Shown one piece after another: positions 1 to 11,451 of a stretch of DNA of 61,677 bases; the stretch's first letter is position 1, and the number at the start of each line of letters is the position of its first letter. Made by a program: the position numbers and the translations under genes. The stretch is from Clostridium cuniculi (GTDB lineage: Bacteria > Bacillota > Clostridia > Clostridiales > Clostridiaceae). The notes beneath the pieces were generated by a model, which ran no database searches, was not told the DNA's origin, and worked only from the letters and a program-made list of their open reading frames with translations. The stretch is taken from the NCBI RefSeq assembly GCF_004353185.1, contig NZ_SMUS01000026.1, positions 1-61,677 of the forward strand. The letters run 5' to 3'.

Positions 1-22
1 AGAAAAAATGAAATATTAATTT

Positions 23-180
23 GGAAGGGCCATTGAAATTAAGCCGTAGAATTTAATAATTGATGGAGTAAAGTTGCGTAAAGAAGTTTTTACTGTTTGA
101 GCGAATAGCGAGTTTAAAAACTTTAGCAAACTTTACGGAATCAATTATATAAATTCTAGGTGAAAATTTCACGGTTACTG
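23..180. ncRNA. Candidate structured RNA: long interrupted inverted repeat
   Basis: Three nested complementary blocks fold this stretch into one long arm. Positions 47-64 pair with 140-158, and 65-92 pair imperfectly with 116-138, leaving a purine-rich terminal loop around GAGCGAATAGCGAG (99-112). An outer CCG/CGG pairing (44-46 with 172-174) and a small side hairpin (160-171) extend it. No coding frame is visible, and it ends 80 bases before the promoter of the next gene. The compact, multi-branched shape suggests a conserved noncoding RNA. Clostridial families such as the raiA motif are possible, but I cannot confirm a match or the transcribed strand. Its own promoter would lie before the window. 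Confidence 0.4.
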
Positions 181-260
181 GAAAATAAATATTTCATTTT
201 TTCGCTTCCACGTAACGAACAATTTAGCAGTTTTAGTGTAAAAGTAGCAGATATGTTTTA

Positions 261-289
261 TTGTTTGTAAAAAAAAACTTATGTATAAT
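261..289 (+). promoter_or_regulatory. Promoter of the glycogen debranching gene
   Basis: TTGTTT at 261-266 and TATAAT at 284-289 are separated by 17 bases. Transcription would begin near 297, only about 35 bases before the ATG at 333. This rules out the TTG at 261 as a translation start. Confidence 0.7.
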
Positions 290-332
290 TTCATTATCGG
301 AATATAACTTAGTAAAAGAAGGGGAAGAATAT

Positions 333-2345
333 ATGTATAAGTATGGAAGAGGAATGTGGAAAACAATAGAAGATGGTAATGAATTATCATGGGTAGTTGG
401 TAATGGAATTGGTGGATATGCTAACCATACTGTTGCTGGTGGAGCTGCACAGGCTTTTCATGGATATTTAATAGCTTCATTAAATGCGCCTGTAAATAGA
501 AAGCTTATACTTACAAGAGTACAAGAGCAAATTATTATTAAAGATAGAGAGTATGATTTAACATCTCAACAATATATAGGAACTTCAAAAAATGGACAAG
601 AGTATTTAGAACAGTTTATTTTGGATACGGTTCCAGAGTATAGATATAGAGTTGAAGATGTTTCTATAAATAAAACTATAGCTATGGAGTATGGACATAA
701 TACTGTTGCTGTATGTTATGAAATTGAAAATGGGAGTGAGGAAGCTAAATTAAATTTAGTTCCGTTATTTAATTATAGGGAAGCTGGAGAAACAAGCGAA
801 AGATCAGAATTAAAATTTAATGTTAAGGTAGATGAAAAAACTTTAACATTAATACCAGATAACAATAAAGATATAAAAATAGAGTTTTATACATCAGAAG
901 GAAATTATTATGATAGAAGTTTAATACCTACAAGTATGGCAACACCAAATTATTTAATAGAGGAAAATCATTTTTATATGATTGATCATAGAACCGGATT
1001 CTTAGGTGTAGATAATCATTACACACCATATGAAGTTCATATTGAATTAAAACCTTTTGAAAAGAAAAAGTTTTATATTAAGTGTACAATAGAAGGATTA
1101 GATGAAAAATCAGGATTTGATATTGTAAAAGAATATAAAGTAAGAGCAGAAGAATTAGTTGAAAATGCAGATTTAAAAGATGATTTTGCTAACAATTTAG
1201 TTAAAGCAGGAGATCATTTTATTGTAAATAGAGAAAGTACAGGATTAAAAACTATATTAGCAGGACTACCTTGGTTTACAGATTGGGGTAGAGATACAAT
1301 GATTGCATTCGAAGGTTTGACTTTAGTAACAAAAAGATTTAGTGATGCTAGAGAAATATTAGAGTCATTTGCTAAATATATAAAAAATGGATTAGTTCCT
1401 AATGTATTTCCAGATGCTAATACTGAGCCAGGATATAATACTGTAGATGCTTCATTATGGTATTTCCAAGCTGTTTATAAATACTTGAAGTATACTGGTG
1501 ATTTAAGTGATTATAGGTTCATAGAGGAAAAAATATATCCAAAATTAAAAGAAATATATAAAGCTTATGCAAGTAAGACAGACTTTTCAATCGGTATGGA
1601 TAGTGATGGATTAGTTTTTGCTGGTGGAGGACTCGATCAAGTTACTTGGATGGATGTTAGAGTTGGTGATTATGTTGTAACACCAAGACATGGAAAGCCA
1701 GTTGAAATAAATGCTTTATGGTATAATGCACTAAAGATAATGGAGGATTTAGCTAGTAAGTTTGGTGATGATAATAGTGAATATATAGAGCTTTCTGAAA
1801 AAGTTAAAAAATCATTTAATGATAGATTCTGGAATGAGGAAAAGAGTTGTCTTTATGATGTTGTAGATGAAAATGATGATAAAATAAGACCAAATCAAAT
1901 TTGGGCAGTATCATTACCATTTTCTATTTTAGATAGAGAAAAAGAAAAAATGATAGTTAATACTGTGTATAAGCATTTATATGCTACTTATGGATTGCGT
2001 TCACTTTCATTTATGGATAAAGATTATAAGAAAAAGTATATAGGAAAACTATTTGATAGAGATTGTGCTTATCATATGGGAACAACATGGGGATTCTTAA
2101 TAGGTGGATTTATAACAGCTTACTGTAAGGTAAATGATTATTCTAAGGAATCTATAGATAAAGCAAATTATATGTGTAAAGTATTCGAGGATACTATGAG
2201 AGATGGATGTATAAATGGTATAGCCGAAATTTTTGATGGAGATTTTGCATCTACTGGAAGAGGTTGCTATTCTCAAGCGTGGAGTGTTGCAGAAGTATTA
2301 AGAGCATATACTCAAGATGTAATGCCATATTTAAATAAAAAATAA
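333..2345 (+). CDS. Glycogen debranching enzyme (amylo-alpha-1,6-glucosidase, archaeal/bacterial type)
   Basis: This 670-residue cytoplasmic enzyme is predicted to hydrolyse alpha-1,6 branch points of glycogen or limit dextrin. It has the two-part layout of the family. An N-terminal beta-rich GDE_N domain (about 1-230) opens with the VGNGIGGYANHTVAGG stretch. A C-terminal alpha/alpha barrel (about 290-665) carries LPWFTDWGRDTMIAFEGL near residues 310-327 and GGGLDQVTWMDVRVG further on. The ATG at 333 has GGGGAAG five bases upstream. The longer frame from 261 would overlap the promoter. No other glycogen genes are in view. It is monocistronic, with its own promoter and terminator. Confidence 0.9.
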   Translation: MYKYGRGMWKTIEDGNELSWVVGNGIGGYANHTVAGGAAQAFHGYLIASLNAPVNRKLILTRVQEQIIIKDREYDLTSQQYIGTSKNGQEYLEQFILDTVPEYRYRVEDVSINKTIAMEYGHNTVAVCYEIENGSEEAKLNLVPLFNYREAGETSERSELKFNVKVDEKTLTLIPDNNKDIKIEFYTSEGNYYDRSLIPTSMATPNYLIEENHFYMIDHRTGFLGVDNHYTPYEVHIELKPFEKKKFYIKCTIEGLDEKSGFDIVKEYKVRAEELVENADLKDDFANNLVKAGDHFIVNRESTGLKTILAGLPWFTDWGRDTMIAFEGLTLVTKRFSDAREILESFAKYIKNGLVPNVFPDANTEPGYNTVDASLWYFQAVYKYLKYTGDLSDYRFIEEKIYPKLKEIYKAYASKTDFSIGMDSDGLVFAGGGLDQVTWMDVRVGDYVVTPRHGKPVEINALWYNALKIMEDLASKFGDDNSEYIELSEKVKKSFNDRFWNEEKSCLYDVVDENDDKIRPNQIWAVSLPFSILDREKEKMIVNTVYKHLYATYGLRSLSFMDKDYKKKYIGKLFDRDCAYHMGTTWGFLIGGFITAYCKVNDYSKESIDKANYMCKVFEDTMRDGCINGIAEIFDGDFASTGRGCYSQAWSVAEVLRAYTQDVMPYLNKK

Positions 2346-2358
2346 TATAACTTATAAG

Positions 2359-2405
2359 CCCTATGGAATATTTAAATTACTAATATTCCATAGGGTTTTA
2401 ATTTT
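2359..2405 (+). terminator. Intrinsic terminator after the debranching gene
   Basis: A perfect 14-bp stem (CCCTATGGAATATT and its complement) with a 9-base loop is followed by a T-rich tail. Confidence 0.85.
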
Positions 2406-2510
2406 TATAAATATTATTAAATAATCATAAGTAAATAATATTATTAAAATATTAAACATATAACTAAGGTATATGCATAAGCAAATAAATTATATTGGAG
2501 GTAAGTTTAA

Positions 2511-2765
2511 ATGGATAAGAATGAAAAAATTCTATTAGGAACGGCATGTTTTTTTGCGGGGGCAGTAGTAGGTTTTTTAATATCACCTATTAAAAAAGGT
2601 ATCTATTGCGGTAATAATAGTGGAAATAATTATGGGGATAATGATGCAGAGAATAATACTGCTGATAAAGATGAACTAGACAAAGTTTTAGATGAAGTTT
2701 TAGATGAAGTTAATGAGGCAATAAACAATGCAACAAAAGAAAAAAATGAAGAAGTAGTAGATTAA
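2511..2765 (+). CDS. Small membrane-anchored acidic protein, unassigned
   Basis: An 84-residue protein with one N-terminal hydrophobic helix (about residues 7-26) is followed by a short basic KK patch, a Gly/Asn-rich linker and a highly acidic amphipathic C-terminal helix (about 50-84). The arrangement resembles small YtxH-like envelope proteins, but no diagnostic motif is present. GGAGG lies at 2497-2501, nine bases before the ATG. It stands alone, with its own terminator, between two carbohydrate enzymes. I do not recognise a function. Confidence 0.7.
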   Translation: MDKNEKILLGTACFFAGAVVGFLISPIKKGIYCGNNSGNNYGDNDAENNTADKDELDKVLDEVLDEVNEAINNATKEKNEEVVD

Positions 2766-2781
2766 TAAGGTATGTAAAGAG

Positions 2782-2820
2782 CTTACAATATATAAATGTT
2801 TATATATTGTAAGTTTTATA
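2782..2820 (+). terminator. Intrinsic terminator
   Basis: Two 15-base arms (2782-2796 and 2799-2813) are perfectly complementary and are followed by TTTTATAA. Confidence 0.75.
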
Positions 2821-2918
2821 AATAATAAACAAATTTAAAATATTAACAATATATATATATTTAAACAAATAAGTATATTATAAGATAAATATTGTGATAA
2901 AATATAAAGGATAAGTAA

Positions 2919-5966
<3,048 letters not shown>

Positions 5967-5984
5967 AAGCATTTAAATTATAGA

Positions 5985-6079
5985 CTTTAAAAAAAGTTTT
6001 ATTTATAAAAGGAATATCAGATAATGATATAGAAGATATTTTATATAGAATAGGTATAAAAAAAGAGGGGTTGGATTAG
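5985..6079 (+). other. Possible coding remnant between the beta-galactosidase and dihydropyrimidinase genes
   Basis: One frame reads TLKKVLFIKGISDNDIEDIL and continues to a TAG directly before the next ATG. It has no start codon and a TAG just upstream. It may be the surviving tail of an upstream gene of the hydantoinase operon, or chance. I cannot assign it to a family. Confidence 0.2.
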
Positions 6080-7456
6080 ATGTCATTATTAATAAAAAAT
6101 GGAGTTATAGTTACTGCTAGTGATAAATATATGGGTGATATTTTTATTGAAAATGAAATTATAAAGGAAATAGGTTTAAATATTACTAGAGTAGCGGATG
6201 AAATAATTGATGCTAAGGGGAAGTATGTTATTCCAGGTGGAATAGACATACACACGCATTTTAATTTACATGTAGGCAATGCTGTTGCTAATGATGATTT
6301 TTATACTGGAACTATTGCAGCTGCTTGTGGAGGAACAACAACAATTGTTGACCATATGGGATTTGGACCAGAAGGATGTAATTTAAAACATCAAGTTTAC
6401 GTATATCATGAATATGCAGATAATAATGCTGTAGTAGATTATGGGTTCCATGGAGTTATACAACATGTTGATGATGAAATACTAAATGAAATGAAGGAAA
6501 TTATTGATGAGTGTGGAATCCAAAGTTTTAAGGGATACTTAACTTATGATTATAAAATAGATGATGATAAAATGATAAGGGTTTTTGAAAGATTAAAAGA
6601 ATTGGGTGGAATAACAACAATACATTGTGAAAATCATGGAAGTATTCAATATTTAAGAAAGAAGTTTGTAGATAAAGGCTTCACAAGTCCTAAATATCAT
6701 TGTTTAAGTAGACCAGTAGAAGCTGAAGGAGAAGCTGTAAATAGAATGATTAAATTAGCTAAAATAGCTAATTATGAAGGGTTATATGTTGTTCATTTAT
6801 CAACCAAGGATGGATTAGAGCATATAAAAAAAGCAAGAGAAAGTGGACAAAATGTTTATGCAGAAACATGCCCACAATATTTATTGCTAGATGAAAGTAA
6901 ATATGAATTAGAAAATAATGAAGGGTTAAAATATATAATGAGTCCACCACTTAGAAGTGCTGAGAACTGTGAGGCTCTATGGCAAGGTATTAGTGATGGA
7001 TATATACAAACTATAGCAACAGACCATTGTCCATTTTCATTTAATAGAGATAAGCAGTTAGGAAAATCAGATTTTACTAAATGTCCTAATGGTGCACCAG
7101 GAGTTGAAGAAAGAATGGCATTAATTTTTTCCGAGGGTGTAATGAAAGAGAGAATAAGTATAAATAAATTTGTAGAGGTATGCTGCACAAATCCTGCTAA
7201 AATATTTGGGTTATATCCTAAAAAAGGAACAATAGCAGTTGGAAGTGATGCAGATATTGCCATAATAGATCCTAACAAGGAAGTTACTTTGACTACTGAT
7301 AAACTTCATTCTAATGTAGATTATACAGCTTATGAAGGATTTAGACTTAAAGGATATCCTATATTTACAATATTAAGAGGAAAGATAATTTCTAAAGATG
7401 GAGAGTTTGTAGGAGAAAAGGGATATGGAAGGTATTTGAAGAGAAATAGGATATAA
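6080..7456 (+). CDS. hydA: Dihydropyrimidinase / D-hydantoinase family amidohydrolase
   Basis: This 458-residue cytosolic metal-dependent cyclic amidohydrolase would open the ring of dihydrouracil/dihydrothymine or related hydantoins. The binuclear metal site is complete: His58 and His60 (DIHTHFN), the carboxylated Lys150 (SFKGYLTYDY), His181 (TIHCENH), His238 (VVHLSTKDG) and Asp314 (ATDHCPF). Length is typical. The start has GAGGGG 10 bases upstream. No dihydropyrimidine dehydrogenase or ureidopropionase is nearby, so the true substrate is open. Allantoinase and phenylhydantoinase are close relatives. It may share a transcript with the beta-galactosidase gene, since no terminator lies between them. 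Confidence 0.88.
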   Translation: MSLLIKNGVIVTASDKYMGDIFIENEIIKEIGLNITRVADEIIDAKGKYVIPGGIDIHTHFNLHVGNAVANDDFYTGTIAAACGGTTTIVDHMGFGPEGCNLKHQVYVYHEYADNNAVVDYGFHGVIQHVDDEILNEMKEIIDECGIQSFKGYLTYDYKIDDDKMIRVFERLKELGGITTIHCENHGSIQYLRKKFVDKGFTSPKYHCLSRPVEAEGEAVNRMIKLAKIANYEGLYVVHLSTKDGLEHIKKARESGQNVYAETCPQYLLLDESKYELENNEGLKYIMSPPLRSAENCEALWQGISDGYIQTIATDHCPFSFNRDKQLGKSDFTKCPNGAPGVEERMALIFSEGVMKERISINKFVEVCCTNPAKIFGLYPKKGTIAVGSDADIAIIDPNKEVTLTTDKLHSNVDYTAYEGFRLKGYPIFTILRGKIISKDGEFVGEKGYGRYLKRNRI

Positions 7457-7464
7457 GCAAATGA

Positions 7465-7493
7465 TTGACACATAAATAATATAATAGTATAAT
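7465..7493 (+). promoter_or_regulatory. Consensus promoter for the mntP transcript
   Basis: TTGACA at 7465-7470, a 17-base spacer and TATAAT at 7488-7493 make an exact sigma-A consensus. The start would be near 7500, at the 5' edge of the riboswitch. Confidence 0.9.
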
Positions 7494-7498
7494 ATGTT

Positions 7499-7632
7499 GG
7501 TCCTGTGAGGGAGTAGTTAGCATGTAAATGTGGTTATGTCAACATAATGGTTTTGAATGAAACCTGGCTTAATCTTAAATAACGAGACTCATGGATGCTT
7601 TTTTTGCATCCATGAATCTCGTTATTTTTTTG
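7499..7632 (+). promoter_or_regulatory. Manganese (yybP-ykoY) riboswitch with transcription terminator
   Basis: The aptamer (about 7499-7576) has the class hallmarks GGGAGTAG in the first internal loop, GTCAACA in the distal loop, and the closing CCTGGC. It is followed by a long terminator: 7578-7598 pairs with 7606-7626, then a run of T. This class turns expression on when Mn2+ binds, which fits the MntP exporter gene immediately downstream. Confidence 0.92.
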
Positions 7633-7678
7633 CATATAAGTAAAATTTTAAGAGAAAATAATAGTGAGGAGAATGATT

Positions 7679-8323
7679 ATGAACATTATTACAATTGTAC
7701 TTACAGCATTTGCTTTAGCAATGGATGCATTTGCTGTATCAGTTACTAAAGGAATGACTTTAAAAAATTTAACTAAGGGAATAGCTATAAAAATAGCTTT
7801 ATTCTTTGGAGTTTTTCAAGCTGCAATGCCATTAATTGGATGGATGTTAGGAATAAGTTTTCAAGGGTATATAAAAGCTATAGATCATTGGATTGCTTTA
7901 ATATTACTATCAATTTTAGGTGGCAAAATGATTTATGAGTTTTATGAGAATCGAAAAGAAGCAGCTACAGAAAAAGAAGAGGCTGTAAATGAAGCAAGTA
8001 CTACTTTAGAAGAGGAAGAAAAAAGTAAAGGGGAATTATCAAATAAAGAATTAACAACTCTTGCCATTGCTACAAGTATAGATGCTTTAGCTGTTGGAAT
8101 AAGTTTTGCATTTTTAAATGTTAACATAGTTTCTTCATCATTAATTATTGGGTTAATAACATTTATAGTCTGTTTTATTGGTGTTATTGCAGGTAAAAAA
8201 ATTGGTGGAATATTTAAAGATTATGCTGAACTTATAGGTGGAATTATTCTTATTCTTATAGGTATAAATATTTTTAATGAGCATACAGGTTTTATAATGA
8301 ATTTAATACACAACATCTTTTAG
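7679..8323 (+). CDS. mntP: Manganese efflux pump MntP
   Basis: This 214-residue integral membrane protein exports Mn2+. It has six predicted helices in two repeats, with the paired acidic signatures LAMDAFAVS near the N-terminus and ATSIDALAVG in the fourth helix. A strongly acidic cytoplasmic loop (about residues 95-125) separates the halves. GTGAGGAG at 7664-7671 is the ribosome site, so the GTG at 7664 is not the start. The ATG at 7679, seven bases beyond, begins the canonical MNIITIVLTAFALAMDAF terminus. Expression is governed by the upstream manganese riboswitch. Confidence 0.95.
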   Translation: MNIITIVLTAFALAMDAFAVSVTKGMTLKNLTKGIAIKIALFFGVFQAAMPLIGWMLGISFQGYIKAIDHWIALILLSILGGKMIYEFYENRKEAATEKEEAVNEASTTLEEEEKSKGELSNKELTTLAIATSIDALAVGISFAFLNVNIVSSSLIIGLITFIVCFIGVIAGKKIGGIFKDYAELIGGIILILIGINIFNEHTGFIMNLIHNIF

Positions 8324-8328
8324 TAAAG

Positions 8329-8365
8329 TAAGCTGCCTTATAATGAGGCAGCTTAAATTCTTTTA
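8329..8365 (+). terminator. Terminator after mntP
   Basis: TAAGCTGCCT (8329-8338) pairs with AGGCAGCTTA (8346-8355), followed by AATTCTTTT. Confidence 0.7.
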
Positions 8366-8442
8366 TAATAGTTTTTATGAATAAGTTCCGTAATGAATTT
8401 AAATGCATATATTAAATATAATTAATTTCTGAGGTTGGTATT

Positions 8443-8940
8443 TTGAGTAGTAGAAAAAAACAAATACGATACATTCCAGGATTAAGAAATTATAAATCAA
8501 GGGAACATAAAGCTAATAATTATAAAAAAACACATGGCTATAATTTAAGAAATAATTATAGTAAAAAAAATAATATATTGAGTAGAGTGTTAATTATATT
8601 AGGAATAATAGTAATGGCTATAGGTATTATAAATATATTTAAATATACAATTGTATATTCTCCTCTTAAATTTTTTGGAGCAAGTAAAGGAGGAGTAAGT
8701 TTTGCAGCAAGTACAATATTATTGTTTATTGGGATGATAATAATAGTATTTAAAAGAAAACATATATTGGGAGCAATTTTAATATTTGTAGGAATAATAA
8801 GTATAGTACTTTCAATATTTCTTTCTTTAAAAATGAGTTTATTACCAATTTCTCTTCTTAAAGCAATATTAATTTTTGGAGCTATTTTTGTTGGAGCTGC
8901 ATTGATAGTCAAGGGTATGTTAGAATTTATAAGAAAATAA
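8443..8940 (+). CDS. Unassigned four-helix membrane protein
   Basis: This 165-residue protein has a very basic N-terminal 42 residues (Lys/Arg/Asn/Tyr rich, no acidic cluster), then four predicted membrane helices at about 46-66, 79-101, 107-129 and 137-160. The start is a TTG with GAGGTTGGT just upstream, and no ATG option exists in the N-terminal part. The next gene begins 68 bases later without a terminator, so the two may be co-transcribed. No family is recognised. The basic tail could bind nucleic acid or acidic lipids, but nothing proves this. Confidence 0.65.
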   Translation: MSSRKKQIRYIPGLRNYKSREHKANNYKKTHGYNLRNNYSKKNNILSRVLIILGIIVMAIGIINIFKYTIVYSPLKFFGASKGGVSFAASTILLFIGMIIIVFKRKHILGAILIFVGIISIVLSIFLSLKMSLLPISLLKAILIFGAIFVGAALIVKGMLEFIRK

Positions 8941-9008
8941 TATTGTAATTCTACGTATATACAAAGTAAAATTTTTATTAGGTAGAAGAAAAGTTTGGAG
9001 GTATAGAT

Positions 9009-9560
9009 TTGAGTAATATATTGAAATTAAAAAGAAAAGATGGAGTAGAAGTTCAAGCTGAGTTAAAAGAATTAAATATGTCTTATTTAGATAAAATTAT
9101 GGAATTACAAAAAATAATAATAGATGGACTTGAAAATAAAGAGTTATATGCCGATACAGAAAGAGAAGAGTTTGAAGAGTATATAAAGAAAAATGGAAAG
9201 ATAATTGGATGTGTTACAGAAGGTGACGAGCTTATTGCAATGGGAGTTTATGCCAAGAAGGGGCAGGATAAATCAAACTATGGATATGACATAGGATTAG
9301 ATGATGAAGAAGTATTAAAAGTGGGACAAATAGAATCTACTGTAGTTAAGGAAGAGTATAGAGGGAATAAGCTTCAAAAAATAATATGCAAAGAGTTAGA
9401 AAAAATTGCTGTAAAACAAGATACTAAGATGTTATGTGCTACAGCATCGCCATATAATGAATTTAGCGTAAATACATTTAAGAGTTTAGGTTATGAAATT
9501 AAAAAGGATAAGTTAAAATATGGTGGATTGAGAAGATATGTTTTAGCAAAGATAATTTAA
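9009..9560 (+). CDS. GNAT-family N-acetyltransferase
   Basis: This 183-residue GNAT-fold acetyltransferase is predicted to move an acetyl group from acetyl-CoA to an unknown amine. Motif A is visible as STVVKEEYRGNKLQKIICKE (about 110-129), where the RGNKLQ segment gives the pyrophosphate-binding turn. The C-terminal ASPYN...FKSLGYE stretch is motif B. The TTG start is preceded by GGAGG at 8997-9001. An unusual N-terminal 25 residues precede the fold. The substrate is not predictable from sequence or neighbours. Confidence 0.8.
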   Translation: MSNILKLKRKDGVEVQAELKELNMSYLDKIMELQKIIIDGLENKELYADTEREEFEEYIKKNGKIIGCVTEGDELIAMGVYAKKGQDKSNYGYDIGLDDEEVLKVGQIESTVVKEEYRGNKLQKIICKELEKIAVKQDTKMLCATASPYNEFSVNTFKSLGYEIKKDKLKYGGLRRYVLAKII

Positions 9561-9563
9561 GAT

Positions 9564-9607
9564 TAATGCTTAAAAGAAGATAGTTTATCTTTTTTTAAGC
9601 ATTTTTT
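9564..9607 (+). terminator. Terminator after the GNAT gene
   Basis: An AATGCTTAAAAGAAGAT arm pairs with its complement across a short GTTT loop. The tail is ATTTTTTAT. Confidence 0.75.
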
Positions 9608-9720
9608 ATATTTTATAGACAAGTATGAGTAAAAGTTTATGATATAGCAAAAAATAATAAAAATGTGATTATAAAAATTAATTTAAACTGAGGAGTTTTA
9701 TAATTTAAAGGAGCATTAAT

Positions 9721-11175
9721 ATGATAAAAATAAGCTTAGAAGATGAAAGAAATTTAAGTATGTTAGTAGATTTTTATGAATTTACCATGGCAAATGGATA
9801 TTTTAAAAATAATTTAAAAGATAAAATAGTTTATTTTGATATGTTCTTTAGAAAAAATCCTGATAATGCAGGATTTGCAATTGTAGCTGGTTTAGAGCAA
9901 GTAATTGAATACATAAAAGGTTTAAATTTTACTAAAAATGATATTGAATATTTAAGAGAAAGAAAGCTATTTAGTGAAGAGTTTCTGGAGTATTTATTAA
10001 ACTTTAAGTTTACAGGTGATATTTATGCTATAGAAGAAGGAACTCCTGTATTTCCAAATGAACCCTTAATAACTGTTAAAGCAAAAGTTATAGAAGCACA
10101 GTTAATAGAAACAATGTTACTCTTAACAATTAATCATCAAAGTCTAATAGCTACAAAGGCAAATAGAATACGAAGAGCTGCAGGTGGAAAAGAAGTATTA
10201 GAACTTGGAGCAAGGCGTAGTCAGGGATATGATGCGGCTATATATGGTGCTAGAGCCGCCTATATAGGTGGTGTAGATGGAACTGCCAATACTATTGCAG
10301 ATGAGATATTTGGAGTTAAGGCTGTAGGAACTATGGCTCATTCATGGATACAATTATTTGGTGATGAGTATAAAGCTTTTGAGACTTATGCCAAAACATA
10401 TCCGGACAATTGTGTTTTATTAATAGATACTTATAATGTTTTAAAATCAGGTATAATTAATGCTATTAAAGTTTCTAAAGATGTATTAGAGCCACAAGGA
10501 AATACCCTTAAAGGTGTTAGATTAGATAGTGGGGATCTAGCATATCTTTCAAAAGAAGTAAGGAAAATATTAAATATAAATGGACTAGAAAATTGCAAAA
10601 TACTTGCATCTAATAGTTTAGATGAATATATAATATCAGATCTTATGAATCAAGGAGCTTGTATTGATATATTCGGAGTTGGAGAAAGATTAATAACTGC
10701 AAAATCAGAACCGGTGTTTGGAGGGGTATATAAGTTAGTTGCAGTTGAGGAGGAGGGCAATATAGTTCCTAGAATTAAGTTATCAGAAAATATAGAAAAG
10801 GTCACAAATCCAGGTTATAAAACAGTTTGGAGGCTATTTGATAAGGATAATAATAAGGCTATAGCAGATGTATTAACATTAGGAAATGAGATAATAGATG
10901 ATTCAAAGGACTATGAGATATTTGATCCTATATATACATGGAAGAGAAAAGTTGTAACAAATTATTATGCAAAAAAGATACAAGTGCCAATTTTTATTCA
11001 AGGAAAATGTGTTTATAAAACACCAAAGTTAGATGATATTAGAAAATATTCCTTAGAACAAGTTGAATCATTGTGGGATGAAGTAAAGAGGTTTAATAAT
11101 CCACAGGGATATTATGTTGATTTATCAGAAAAGTTATGGAATCTAAAAAATGATATGATAAAAAATTTCAGATAA
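9721..11175 (+). CDS. pncB: Nicotinate phosphoribosyltransferase
   Basis: This 484-residue cytosolic enzyme condenses nicotinate with PRPP, with ATP hydrolysis, to give nicotinate mononucleotide, the first step of NAD salvage. Visible signatures are DFYEFTMANGYF (17-28), LGARRSQGYDAAIYGARAAY (162-181), the phospho-accepting His207 in GTMAHSW, and RLDSGD (267-272) of the phosphoribosyl site. Length fits the long bacterial form. GGAG lies at 9710-9713, seven bases before the ATG. It is monocistronic with its own terminator. A weak promoter (TAGACA at 9616, TATGAT at 9638) lies upstream. Confidence 0.95.
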   Translation: MIKISLEDERNLSMLVDFYEFTMANGYFKNNLKDKIVYFDMFFRKNPDNAGFAIVAGLEQVIEYIKGLNFTKNDIEYLRERKLFSEEFLEYLLNFKFTGDIYAIEEGTPVFPNEPLITVKAKVIEAQLIETMLLLTINHQSLIATKANRIRRAAGGKEVLELGARRSQGYDAAIYGARAAYIGGVDGTANTIADEIFGVKAVGTMAHSWIQLFGDEYKAFETYAKTYPDNCVLLIDTYNVLKSGIINAIKVSKDVLEPQGNTLKGVRLDSGDLAYLSKEVRKILNINGLENCKILASNSLDEYIISDLMNQGACIDIFGVGERLITAKSEPVFGGVYKLVAVEEEGNIVPRIKLSENIEKVTNPGYKTVWRLFDKDNNKAIADVLTLGNEIIDDSKDYEIFDPIYTWKRKVVTNYYAKKIQVPIFIQGKCVYKTPKLDDIRKYSLEQVESLWDEVKRFNNPQGYYVDLSEKLWNLKNDMIKNFR

Positions 11176-11227
11176 AATAGATTAAATTTATTAAAATATT
11201 ATAAAAATGTTTATATTTGAAAATAAT

Positions 11228-11292
11228 TAAGAGCAATCTAATTTAAATTTATTTATTAATAAACAGATTGCTCTTAAATTTTATATATTTTT
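11228..11292 (+). terminator. Terminator after pncB
   Basis: TAAGAGCAATCT (11228-11239) pairs perfectly with 11265-11276 across a 25-base AT loop. The tail is AATTTTATATATTTTT. Confidence 0.65.
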
Positions 11293-11451
11293 CATATAAG
11301 TATAAAAAAGTCAATAGAATAAATTAAAATTTGTAAGAAATAATAAAAAAATAAGAATAATATGTTAAAATATATGGCAAATTACAGTGAAAAAATATAT
11401 AATTTATTATGTAAAAATATATTTTAAAATAGGCGGGGGATGTAAAAAAAA

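Noticed and set aside
261..332. Upstream extension of the debranching enzyme from a TTG at 261
   Set aside because: TTG 261 is part of the -35 box and lies before the likely transcript start. The ATG at 333 has a proper ribosome site.
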